In this document: positions 54,740-64,000 of the stretch, piece by piece
How positions within the stretch are numbered: position 1 is the stretch's first letter
Layout: every line of letters starts with the position of its first letter
Program-made: the position numbers and the translations under genes
Notes under the pieces: model-generated
Told to the model about the DNA's origin: nothing
Database searches by the model: none
What the model saw: the letters and a program-made list of their open reading frames with translations, nothing else
NCBI GenBank assembly: GCA_965153355.1
Contig: OZ231127.1
Location: 37,820,001 to 37,884,000 of the forward strand
Source: Flaccisagitta enflata
Lineage: Eukaryota > Chaetognatha > Sagittoidea > Aphragmophora
Direction: 5' to 3'
DNA: 64,000 nt

Positions 54740-55020
54740 AGTGTTACCGACCGACGGACGGACAGACGGACAGACCGACCGACGGAGCGGGTTGTAGAGT
54801 CGCGTGCACGCGACTAAAAAGAAGAAGAAAAAGAAGAAAAAGAAGAAGACGGGAAACCGAAGGGAAAAGATAAAGAGAGAAAAAAAGGCCGGATACACGA
54901 CCAAACCAGATGTGGACGGGTGGGCAGGGGCGGAAATGCGCGTTTTCAGATCTTTCGACTTGTGCTCATGGACGGACGGATGAACAAAGGCTCTTATAGA
55001 GTTGCGTGTCCGCAACTAAA
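54740..55020 (-). mobile_element. Two minus-strand hairpin/(GTCC)n copies
   Basis: 54740-54820: ACCGACCGACGG array and GGTTGTAGAGTCGCGTGCAC hairpin, body missing. 54886-55020: GGCCGGATACACGACCAAAC, GGACGGGTGGGCAGGGGC, GGACGGACGG array, ending TTGCGTGTCCGCAACTAAAAAG. Confidence 0.75.
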
Positions 55021-55274
55021 AAGGAAGAAGTATTTGTCACACAAGAGTTTGAAATAAAGGAACGCGATCTAATAACGTGTGGATGAAACTCCTTGATACT
55101 TGGGAAATCAAAGCAATCAAAACCATCGCATTAAGCATTGATTTTTATTGGCAATTCAAGCAAAGGTGTACAGTACAACAATAACGAGTGAGACTTTCGA
55201 TAATAGATTTTCACTGATCTATGGCCATAAATCATCGGAACAAATTTTGAGTTAAAACATGTATATAGTTAACT

Positions 55275-55465
55275 ATTTCCCCCCCCCATCCTAAGGGTTT
55301 GGAGATGAGGAAGAAAATCAAAAGCTAGAAAACGATGAATTTAGACCATTAATATGCTTTTACTGCTTTGCGGGGAAAAAAATCAGATATTTTGTAATGT
55401 AACATGTTATGGGGAAGAAAATCAAAGGCAGGGGGGGGGTAGAAATCAGAATCCACTCAATTATG
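55275..55465. mobile_element. hAT-type non-autonomous element, degraded copy
   Basis: Shares GGTTTGGAGATGAGGAAG and GGGGAAGAAAATCAAAGGCA with the family at 3806-4121. The ends and target duplication are not clear. Confidence 0.55.
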
Positions 55466-55499
55466 ATAACATCTGGTTTTGAGTGGATAATGAATTAGA

Positions 55500-55700
55500 A
55501 GTCTACAAAATTGGAACACTTACATTTGAACCCCGCTTTAACGGACCGGCCACCAACGGTATACCGCTTTTAACAGATGCAAATCATAGTCCCTTCAAAT
55601 TAATTTCTTTCATTTCCTTTGTTGGCAATAACAGAAGTCCCCCTTTAACAAAAGAAAATTGTTGGACCCCTGAAATCCGTCAGAGTGGGCTCCAACAGTG
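55500..55700. mobile_element. Possible pogo-like MITE remnant
   Basis: Left TTTGAACCCCGCTTTAACGG and right GAGTGGGCTCCAACAGTG resemble the inverted ends of pogo-type elements. Similarity is partial and no TA duplication is clear. Confidence 0.35.
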
Positions 55701-55749
55701 ATCACTTCACAATCATTTTTAATAGCACTCATTTTTCCTCAGTTGAGTA

Positions 55750-56161
55750 CAGATAGGACCCTAATAAGAGCGGAGGAGGGACAAAGTTTTAGCATCACCC
55801 TGTACAGCTTATGTGGCTCAAGCAAATTTCTAGCAAATTTCTTATTTGCTCTGGCGGAATATGTCTTGGGTGGATATAAGTGGCACCACCGTGGCAATTT
55901 TTGAATTTCCACCTAGAACACCCCATAATCATCAAAATTGAAGAAAAAATTGTCAAATTTTTTGGGGGCCTCTGATGGTGATTTTACAAAATCTAAGGGT
56001 GTTTGAAGTGGAAATTCAAAAATCGCCATGGTGGCGCCAATTGTATCCATCTGAGGTATAAACCGCCTTAGCAAATGAGAAGAATGTTTGAGCCATTTAA
56101 GCTGTAGGGGGTGATGCTAAAACTTTAGGTCTCTCCTCCGCTCTTATTAGGGTCCCGTCTG
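55750..56161. mobile_element. 412-bp foldback element with TA target site
   Basis: Left arm (GGACCCTAATAAGAGCGGAG, TTTTAGCATCACCC, TGTGGCTCAAGCAAA, GGCAATTTTTGAATTTCCAC) is the inverted copy of the right arm over about 190 bp each. Only a short spacer lies between. TA flanks both ends (55748-55749, 56162-56163). No coding capacity. Confidence 0.85.
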
Positions 56162-56361
56162 TAATTTAAGGTGCAACTAAAGAGCAAAAAGACTAAGCTA
56201 AAAGTTAGAATTTAACATTTATAAATCTGGTCATATTCAAATAATGGATATACTTCATTCTCTCCCCCCCCCTTTTGCCTTCATCATATTCTTTGTGTTG
56301 CAATTGTATGATTACTGATTTTCTTCTCTATAGCTGCCCACCAGCACGCGACTTAGGTGAC

Positions 56362-56962
56362 CACAGTGGGCCTTAATTAGATATGGGTTGAAAAAAATCC
56401 TCAAAGGTATTGATGAAAATAGTAGGAACATTTTATGGTGGAGGATCGAACTTGATTGCAAAAAAAAAAATTTCCCTTGAAAATTTTTGCAAAAATCACA
56501 AAAATGTTTTGAATTTTTTAAATATTTAATATAAAACTTTTAGATTTATGGGTTTTGAATTTTTGATTTAAGATTCATACTCCTATTAAAATTTACAATC
56601 ATTTGATAGGTCGCACTGTATATTTTTATCAGTAGACAATATTTTCATTATCTGTGCCAATGTTACTAAAAAAGCAATGGTGGTCCAAAATATGAAAATC
56701 TTATTTTTTATAGAAGTATATAGTGTGACCTATCAAATGATTAGAAATTTCAACAGGACTATGAATCTTGAATAAGAATTTCAAAATAGCTATATTCTTA
56801 AAATCTATATGTACATGTATAAGAAAATTGATACATATTATTGATTTTTGCAAAAATTTTCAAGGGTTATCATCAATTCTTCTTTATAAATTATACCTAA
56901 TCATATAAGTCACTTTTATCGAGGCTTTTTTTAAAACTCAAATCCAATTAAGGCCAACTGTG
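56362..56962. mobile_element. 600-bp foldback element
   Basis: Ends CACAGTGGGCCTTAATTAGA (left) and its inverted counterpart TCCAATTAAGGCCAACTGTG (right). Inner pairs include TCCCTTGAAAATTTTTGCAA with its inverse, and AATCATTTGATAGGTC with GACCTATCAAATGATT. The whole unit folds on itself. Target duplication not resolved. Confidence 0.75.
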
Positions 56963-57223
56963 TGGGCGTGTGGCCCTATTTGTGCAAAAAGTGATGGAAA
57001 CTTCTTCAAAATCTAACATCCTGATGAGTCTAAGCATTGGTAGTTCGAGATTTGATCTTTTACATCCGTCCCCGTAGAATGATGTTGAATTGCTGATCGT
57101 GAAATGGAACAGTTGAGCCTGAGGCGCAGATGATGCGGAGAACGGCGGTACATAGATGCGCCTGTAGATGGATATAATTATATTTGATGATATAACTAAA
57201 CATTACTATCTTCTACAATGTGT

Positions 57224-57229
<6 letters not shown>

Positions 57230-57311
<82 letters not shown>

Positions 57312-57359
57312 TACGAACACACACACACACAGCAACGGGAACATACACACGAAGTCACA

Positions 57360-57450
<91 letters not shown>

Positions 57451-57475
57451 ACACAGACACACAAACACACAAACA
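57230..57475. repeat. (CT)n and (CA)n compound array
   Basis: CT tract 57229-57310, then a non-repeat bridge, then CA tract 57360-57450. Confidence 0.96.
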
Positions 57476-57965
57476 CATACAAGCATACCTTGCTGCCACT
57501 GAATCTTCGGTTCCAGCGGTTTCTCAGATTATCGTCTTACTTCCGATGCTGTAGGGAGTGCTCGTCCAAACTCCAGTTCACCCACTTTTCCCAAAGACGC
57601 TTTGTAAGGCCTCTCCATGATCCAGGAAATACCACATGCCTGTAATTGAATTCAATCATGGCATAATTCAAATATTTGTTGTACAGAGACCAGAGCACGT
57701 GTTCCTATTGATTTTTTGAAAGATTACTCACGTTCCTTAGGCCTTCACACAATAGAGTTCATGCCTTCCCCCTCCTCCTCCCCCCTGCAGGGCTGGAGAA
57801 AAAAATCAAAGGGGAATCAATAAAGAAGGAAAAGTAAAGGGGAAAGGGGAAAAAATTGAACTGATAAAATCGATTAGAAAAAAAATTATTGCTAATATTA
57901 AGAAATACAGACAAATGTATATACGCAACGCTCAAAGATACATGAATTTACAAAACGAAATCTTC
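57476..57965. other. Intergenic; hAT-type MITE fragment at 57785-57860
   Basis: GGAGAAAAAAATCAAAGGGG words of the hAT-type family lie near 57790. Nothing else recognised. Confidence 0.4.
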
Positions 57966-57967
57966 AT

Positions 57968-57989
57968 ATTTTTAGTCGCGTGCTACGCG
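57968..57989 (+). mobile_element. Hairpin/(GTCC)n element cut by assembly gap
   Basis: TTTTTAGTCGCGTGCTACGCG runs straight into the N run. The assembly broke inside the repeat. Confidence 0.75.
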
Positions 57990-57999
57990 NNNNNNNNNN
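57990..57999. other. Assembly gap (10 N)
   Basis: Ten N characters, probably a placeholder of unknown true length. Confidence 0.99.
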
Positions 58000-58505
58000 C
58001 GGCATCCATCTCCATCTTAATCTGCGGTGAAAGCCTCGTCCTCTTCCTCCTCCCCGTTCCTCGCCTCCATCTACCATCCTCCTCCCATCCTCATTTCCGC
58101 GCCATCCGCCCCGTGGAACCTTATAACAAGACCTTGTGGAACGATGTTCGCCGCCTCTTCCCTCCTCCTCATCCCCGCACCATCCGCCCCGTGGAACTCT
58201 ATAAAAGACCTCGTGGAGCGATGTTCGCCACCTCCTCCTCCTTTGCATCCCAGCCTCATCATCCAGACTCTTTGCGTTTTTTCTTCTGTGCATAGCCTAT
58301 GTTTTGTATGTCTATTTTGTTGCGTTATTTAATACGTCTCTTTCGTTTTCATGTTGTCATACATCGTTTCCTCTGATCTTCCTTCCCCCCCCCCTCCCCC
58401 CGGTCCATAGTTTGCTCGCTAAATTTTTTCCCCTAGAATCCCCCCTTCGAGAAATCACGTAATCTGCTTATTAGCAGATGCAGGGGCTGTCACTAAACAG
58501 CACGT
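58000..58505. other. CT-rich sequence with a duplicated segment
   Basis: The block CGCGCCATCCGCCCCGTGGAA with a following TATAA (58098-58123) is repeated as GCACCATCCGCCCCGTGGAA (58176-58202), so this is a tandem unit of about 80 bp. No gene recognised; open frames exist on both strands. Confidence 0.5.
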
Positions 58506-58750
58506 ATTCCATGTACATATCTCTCCAGGTCCGCCTCCGCCTCCTCCTCATCCGCCTCCTCATCCTCCTCCTCGCCGCCTCCTCCTCATCCGCCCTCCTC
58601 CTCCTCCTCCTCCTGCCCGGTCCTCATCCTCCTCCTCCTTCCCCGGCTCGATCCCCGGCTTCATCCTCATCCTTCTCCTCATCCTTCTCCTCATCCTCCT
58701 CCTCATCCTCCGGCTCGATCCCCGGCCTCATCCTCCTCCTCCACCATCAT
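58505..58750. repeat. CTCCTCATCCTC minisatellite
   Basis: Short CTC/ATC units with longer internal duplication (CCGGCTCGATCCCCGGC occurs twice). Confidence 0.88.
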
Positions 58751-59765
58751 CCCCGGACTTAGCCTTCATTCCAAGACTCACTGTGGACTCATTTCATTGT
58801 GCTTTTTCTCCCATTGCCTTACTGTATATAAATTGATATTTAGATTATGATTTCTCCTTTTTTCCCTTAGATAAGCGAGCAAACTCTTCTCATCCTAATT
58901 AACTTTCCTATTCATGTGTGCGCATTATTATCCCTTCCGTCATCCCCCATCTAGAAACCGTCATTCTACGGATCCTCAGGTATAGGGCATTTATCATATC
59001 TGACATGGACCGGCCCCCTTTAACTCAATGCCCACTGTAATTAGCGCCCCCTCCTCCTCTCCTTTCTCCTTACTTTTCCCATTCAGAACTTTGAGATCGC
59101 TACAATACTGGAATCGCTTTCTTTGCCCCAGATTGGATACTCAAGAAGGATCTCCTTACAAACATTGGAAAAACACTCTCTTTTAAGACTCACAGATGCT
59201 TGGAGAAACTGAGACTCGTGGCAGACGCTGACAATCTCAAAGTTCCTCAGTTCCCTAAAGCTCAAGTCTACCGCCTTCCCATCCAAGTTCCCGGCTTCCC
59301 ATCCGAGACCTCTATCTTCCCGCCAAAGTTGTTCCCTCCTCTCCAAAGGCGCACAACCATCCCCTCTTCCGCCATCAATTACGGTGAAAGAAAAGATCAA
59401 TCTCATCCTCATCATCCTCATCCTCATCCTTTCAACCTACCCTCCTCCTTCCATCGACTTACAGTGAAAGAAAAGCCCAACTTCTCATCCTCATCATCAT
59501 CCCCTCTCGCTCGCTCATCGACAGCTTCCACAAAGTGTTACCGCATTAATAGACAGCATACAAACGCGTGTACAGACACCTGACAACGACGAGGGCACTG
59601 GAAACCCCCGGGAAACACTGACTGACAGTGGCAACATTGCCCCTGTGCTATTAACATCCGTCACCCTATAACAAGCAGCCGACAAAACATCTTCATCCAT
59701 CACTTCATATCGTGCTTTCCCCACATCACTAAACCAGCCCGTTATCATCAAAATAGTTACACTGT
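58751..59765. other. Region upstream of an unrecognised reading frame
   Basis: Mixed composition. The open frame at 59200-59583 (Pro/His/Ser-rich) has no domain. TCATCCTCATCATCC repeats lie at 59400-59500. Confidence 0.4.
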
Positions 59766-59767
59766 AC

Positions 59768-59935
59768 ATGCACATCCACTCTACCATCACAGACAGTGGG
59801 AATACCCGCTAACAAACACACACACCGGCCAAAAATAAAGAGAAACTTCCCCCCCCCGGCGTCAAAAGAAAACGTTCACATCACATTCACATCCACCTCA
59901 TCATTACCGACAGTGGGAATACCCGCTAGCATCAC
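59768..59935. repeat. Tandem duplication of about 118 bp upstream of the reading frame
   Basis: GACAGTGGGAATACCCGCTA with preceding CACATCCAC occurs at about 59790-59810 and again at about 59910-59930. Confidence 0.75.
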
Positions 59936-59969
59936 ACACCACCCTCCTTCGTTCACCACCTCAGTCATC

Positions 59970-60478
59970 ATGGCAAAAACCGAGGCAGAACTGGCCCAAG
60001 AAAAGGCAACATTTGAAGAAACAATTAGGAAGTTCCCCGACTTTAACGCCCTAATTCAAGCGGCGGAGGCCGGCGCCCTGGGATCATCTGGATCGCTAGC
60101 TTCCGTCCGAACGGCAGACTTCACAGAAAACGACGAAAGTTCACGCGACGCCAAGTCAGGCGCCGAATTACTGGGGGTGATGGCGCGATTCTTCGCCATC
60201 AAACACGACGACGTCCTCCAAACTTATGGAGGAAAGAACGACGCAGACGCAGAAGACGCCTTCATTAACATAGACGACATGAGAGCGGAACTTGTCAACA
60301 AAATATGGGAATATCATGAGGCCGTCACAACCCGCTGGTTCCCCGGCGAATCGACAAGGGAAAAGCGTCACCGACGAACGGCAGGCAGCCGCATAACTAA
60401 TATCATTAAAAAATTCCTCATGACCCGCCAAGCCATTTTGGCGGAAAATAACAAAGGAGAACCATTATTCGCTTATTC
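59970..60478 (+). CDS. Unrecognised coding segment broken by a hAT-type insertion
   Basis: ATG at 59970 (context ATCATGG) opens about 169 codons of non-repetitive, GC-richer sequence with natural codon use: MAKTEAELAQEKATFEETIR, a Gly/Ser linker, GAELLGVMARFFAIKHDD, then NIDDMRAELVNKIWEYHEA and a basic Arg/His stretch before a helical segment (NIIKKFLMTRQAILAENN). Charge pattern and helix content suggest a soluble, mostly helical protein, possibly the N-terminus of a retroelement Gag, but no family is recognised. At about 60479 the sequence changes to a hAT-type MITE (TTTGATTTTCTTCCCC), so the frame runs on through the insert only by chance to a stop at 60579-60581. The downstream part does not reappear after the insert within the window. 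Likely a pseudogene or a partial exon. Confidence 0.45.
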
Positions 60479-60755
60479 GCTGCCTTTGATTTTCTTCCCC
60501 ACGACGCGTCGCGTCGCGCTTCAAAATCTTTGTTTTTCTTCCCCTAAAAGCTATAAAACAGTATATTCTAGGTTTAGATAGTGTTGAATTAAGATGTAGT
60601 AATTGTATTTTACCTTTTGGTACTACCAAAAGTGTAAGATCCTCAAAAATTTTCTTTTTTCTTTTTTTCAAACTTTTGATTTTCTTCCCCATCTCCACAC
60701 CTTTTGATTTTATTCCCACCACGAGAAGAGAGAATACTCAACTTTGTTACCCCTG
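60479..60755. mobile_element. hAT-type non-autonomous element interrupting a reading frame
   Basis: Family words TTTGATTTTCTTCCCC, ACGACGCGTCGCGTCGCG and CCCATCTCCACACC. The right end GAATACTCAACTTTGTTACC/CCTG fits the CAGGGGT terminus. The left terminus appears truncated. Confidence 0.65.
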
Positions 60756-60799
60756 TAATTTTTTACTAACTGAAATTATCAAGTTGTTGGTCACAATCG

Positions 60800-61060
60800 T
60801 CATTTCCTTCATTATCATATTCAGCCACGGTTAGTTTTCAAAGAGCCAGTCTGTCGGTCAGTAGGTCTGTCGGTCGGTTCGTTGCTTTAGAGTGAAAAAT
60901 CGCAGAGGTACTTAAAATCTCCTTAAAACTCATTTCAATCATCATTCATTCTACTCGTCATTTCCTTCATTATCATATTCAGCTACGATTAGGTTTCATA
61001 GAGCCAGTCCGTCGGTCTGTCGGTCGGTTAGTTGCCATAGAGTGAAAAATCACAGAAAAT
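60800..61060 (+). repeat. Duplicated segment with short (GTCG)n arrays
   Basis: ATTTCCTTCATTATCATATTCAG, AGAGCCAGTC, a GTCTGTCGGTCGGTT array and TTTAGAGTGAAAAATC occur at 60802-60902 and again at 60960-61050. These are eroded hairpin/(GTCC)n-type arrays inside a duplication of about 155 bp. Confidence 0.7.
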
Positions 61061-61522
61061 GTCATTTCCTTCATCCAGGCCGATGCCCTATGCTTTCATA
61101 TATGTAGAAATTTCTCCTACCACTCCTTCTTCGCCCCCCCCCCCCCGGCGCGGCTCAGTTTTTGGCCTCCAAGCTCAAACGAAGCCAAAAGGCCCAAATC
61201 TTAGCCAAATGACCAAATTCTAGTATTTCGGCCCAAATCCCAATCTTTTCCTAAAAGTCCAAGTCTTACGGCCTAAAGTCAGATCCGAGTCAAAAAATCT
61301 GAATTGGTTGCCGAAAGCAATACCATGCTACAAGGAGAACATCGCATAGACGTCTTCCTGAATCTTGAAGCCATAGAATTTTCGACAAAGCGGCCCAATT
61401 TGTATCGGTATTGTATGGGCCCATTCGCGCATTTTGTGCCTAAAGTCATTCATAATCAAGACACACACATGAATAGTCAGACTGAATTGACGCATATCGG
61501 AATGGAATAGAGAGGGGTCAGT

Positions 61523-61525
<3 letters not shown>
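61061..61525. other. Intergenic, nothing recognised
   Basis: A C-run (61134-61146) and unremarkable sequence. No exon seen. Confidence 0.4.
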
Positions 61526-61599
<74 letters not shown>

Positions 61600-61618
61600 G
61601 GAGAGAGAGAGAGAGAGC
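61526..61618. repeat. (GA)n array
   Basis: GA dinucleotides with one GACG interruption. Confidence 0.96.
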
Positions 61619-62220
61619 TAAAGAATAGATTTCCATTTTTCTTCTTTTCAAAAGTGACGTCCGGCCTCTCCTTTTTTCGATAACGCGCTGCTGCCGTTTG
61701 TCTATCCACCTACATCTTGCATTCGTGTTGCTTTTCTCCTATATTTTTGTTTGCCTCAATTGGGTTTCTTTCTTCCTCTGTATACTGGTCTTTCTCTCTG
61801 TTTGTCTGTCTTTTTCTCCCTAAGTCTGGCCAATTGTGTAATGGAAAAGAATCGCTTGATTTCAGCTGGTCTCTCTCTGTCAATTTACCAGTCAATCGAC
61901 AAGTCTGCCTTACAGTCTGGTGTATTGCTTGAGTTTGTGCTTTTTCGGCAGCGGCCACGACACGGTATCTGGATGGTAACGCCAGGCCCAAGGTGAATGA
62001 CTAACCCCGGGATGGTGTCCAGGCTGCTCTAATGGTTGGTGCCGACTAATTTCCGCCGAAAAACAAATAATCGCTCGAGCGCTTTTGGAGAAAAGTTGAG
62101 TTTTTTCCCTCAAAAAAGCATTTTTAGTCAAAATAAAGTAAAAATTAAGATAAAAATCATTTTTTTCGCTTCTTGTGCTTAATTGATACACTGGCTCTAA
62201 GGTTATAACCATTTAGTGTG
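61619..62220. other. Intergenic, nothing recognised
   Basis: CT-rich stretch to about 61830, then mixed sequence. No gene seen. Confidence 0.4.
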
Positions 62221-62221
62221 G

Positions 62222-62835
62222 GGGCAGAAGTACAGATGGATTAAGAGGGTTTTATACCCCTAGGGGCCCTTTAAGGGGCCCCAGGGGCTCAAAAATGCCA
62301 AAATGGCATAAGAATGCTTCTTGTTCTGCCCTGCCGTACCCCAGTGGTACACCGACCTATCAGTCATTTCCATCTAGAGTGGTGGGAGATGTGCAGATGG
62401 ATAACGGGGTTTGAGACCCTTACGGGCCCTCTAAGGGGCCCCCAGGGGCTCAAAAAAGGCCAACATGGCTCAGAAATGCTTCTTGTTCTGCCCTGTTGTA
62501 GCCCAGTGGTACACTGACCTATAAGTCATTCCTATCTAGAGTGGTGGGAGATGTGCAAATGGATAATGGGGGTTAAGGACCCCTAAGGGCCCTCTAAGGG
62601 GCCCCCAGGGACTCAAAATGGCTGACATGGCTCAAAAATGCTCGTTGTTCTGCCCTATTAGTACTCCCAAGTACACCGACTATCAGTCTCATTCCCATCT
62701 AGAGTGGTTGGAGATGTGCAGATGGATATCAGGGGTTTAGGACCCCTAAGGGCCCTCTAAGGGGCCCACAGGGCCTTTAAAACGCCAACATGGCTCAAAA
62801 ATGCTGCTTGTTCTGCCCCGTTGTACCCCAGTGTA
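62222..62835. repeat. About 163-bp tandem repeat, four copies
   Basis: Each unit has GAGATGTGCAGATGGATAA, GGGCCCTCTAAGGGGCCC (itself a near-perfect palindrome), GGCTCAAAAATGCTTCTTG and TCTGCCCTGTTGTACCCCAG. Units start near 62222, 62386, 62548 and 62711. Confidence 0.93.
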
Positions 62836-62915
62836 TCAGTTGGCGCGGTATTCCCTGTAGTGTGTTTCTTCAGCGTTCTTGTGACGACAACAATCATGAT
62901 TGTTCCCATTAATTG

Positions 62916-63865
<950 letters not shown>

Positions 63866-64000
63866 TTACTGTGTGAGCATGCATGTGAGTTGATGCGTAC
63901 ACTCATTATTCCATCAGCGAAGATCACCCCTCACATGCTGAAAAGCTGATGAGGGCAGTTTCTGCATTTTCCGCTTCTCGTATTTGAATTGTTGCATTTG

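Noticed and set aside
58478-58762. 94-codon frame rich in Leu, Ser and Pro
   Set aside because: Follows the CTCCTCATC minisatellite, with no independent evidence of coding.

Overview
The window is nuclear DNA from an animal, most likely an invertebrate. The coding sequence that looks real is cut into short exons by GT..AG introns. Some exons encode metazoan-style domains: an immunoglobulin-like fold, a signal peptide with a membrane anchor, and a poly-Gln protein. Most of the rest is mobile DNA and very long microsatellites. There is no bacterial-type operon, rRNA gene or CRISPR array. The species cannot be named from sequence alone. A 10-base N run (57990-57999) shows it is part of an assembly.

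Layout. From 1 to 24.2 kb: microsatellites, a host exon candidate at 7.6 kb, a poly-Gln exon at 17 kb, and many small transposons. These include a 316-bp hAT-type element (3806-4121, 8-bp duplication), a decayed hAT transposon (4473-5400, 8-bp duplication) that itself carries another insertion, a broken non-LTR retrotransposon nested in a terminal-inverted-repeat element (11172-13660), foldback elements, and a (CT)n higher-order array. From 24.28 to 44.30 kb: one complete, apparently very young LTR retrotransposon of about 20 kb on the minus strand. Its two 985-bp LTRs look identical and it is flanked by ATGTG target duplications. From 44.3 to 64 kb: more repeats, three exons of an immunoglobulin-domain gene on the plus strand (47675-49279), foldback elements, and an unrecognised 5' coding segment (from 59970) broken by a transposon.

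The retrotransposon is the main object. Its gag gene is 2392 codons; only about the last 270 residues look like an ordinary Ty3/gypsy capsid plus zinc knuckle, so about 1900 residues of N-terminal extension are unexplained. Pol (protease, reverse transcriptase, RNase H, integrase, GPY/F-like tail) lies in the -1 frame. It opens exactly at a TTTAAAC slippery heptamer followed, 8 nt later, by a predicted 7-bp stem that can form a pseudoknot. Between pol and the 3' LTR, on the opposite strand, lies what reads as a complete five-exon gene for a 257-residue type I membrane protein with signal peptide, Thr-rich stalk, membrane anchor and basic tail, ending at an AATAAA signal. Being antisense, its introns would not be removed from the element's genomic RNA and could survive retrotransposition.

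The commonest dispersed repeat (over 20 full or partial copies) is a roughly 200-250 bp element with a hairpin at one end, AGTCGCG...CGCGACT, then a (GTCC/GTCG)n array, and a GGCCTTGTT end. Its organisation resembles the mini-me/DINE-type non-autonomous Helentrons of insects, which carry a (GTCY)n block. It seems to seed many tetranucleotide arrays here.
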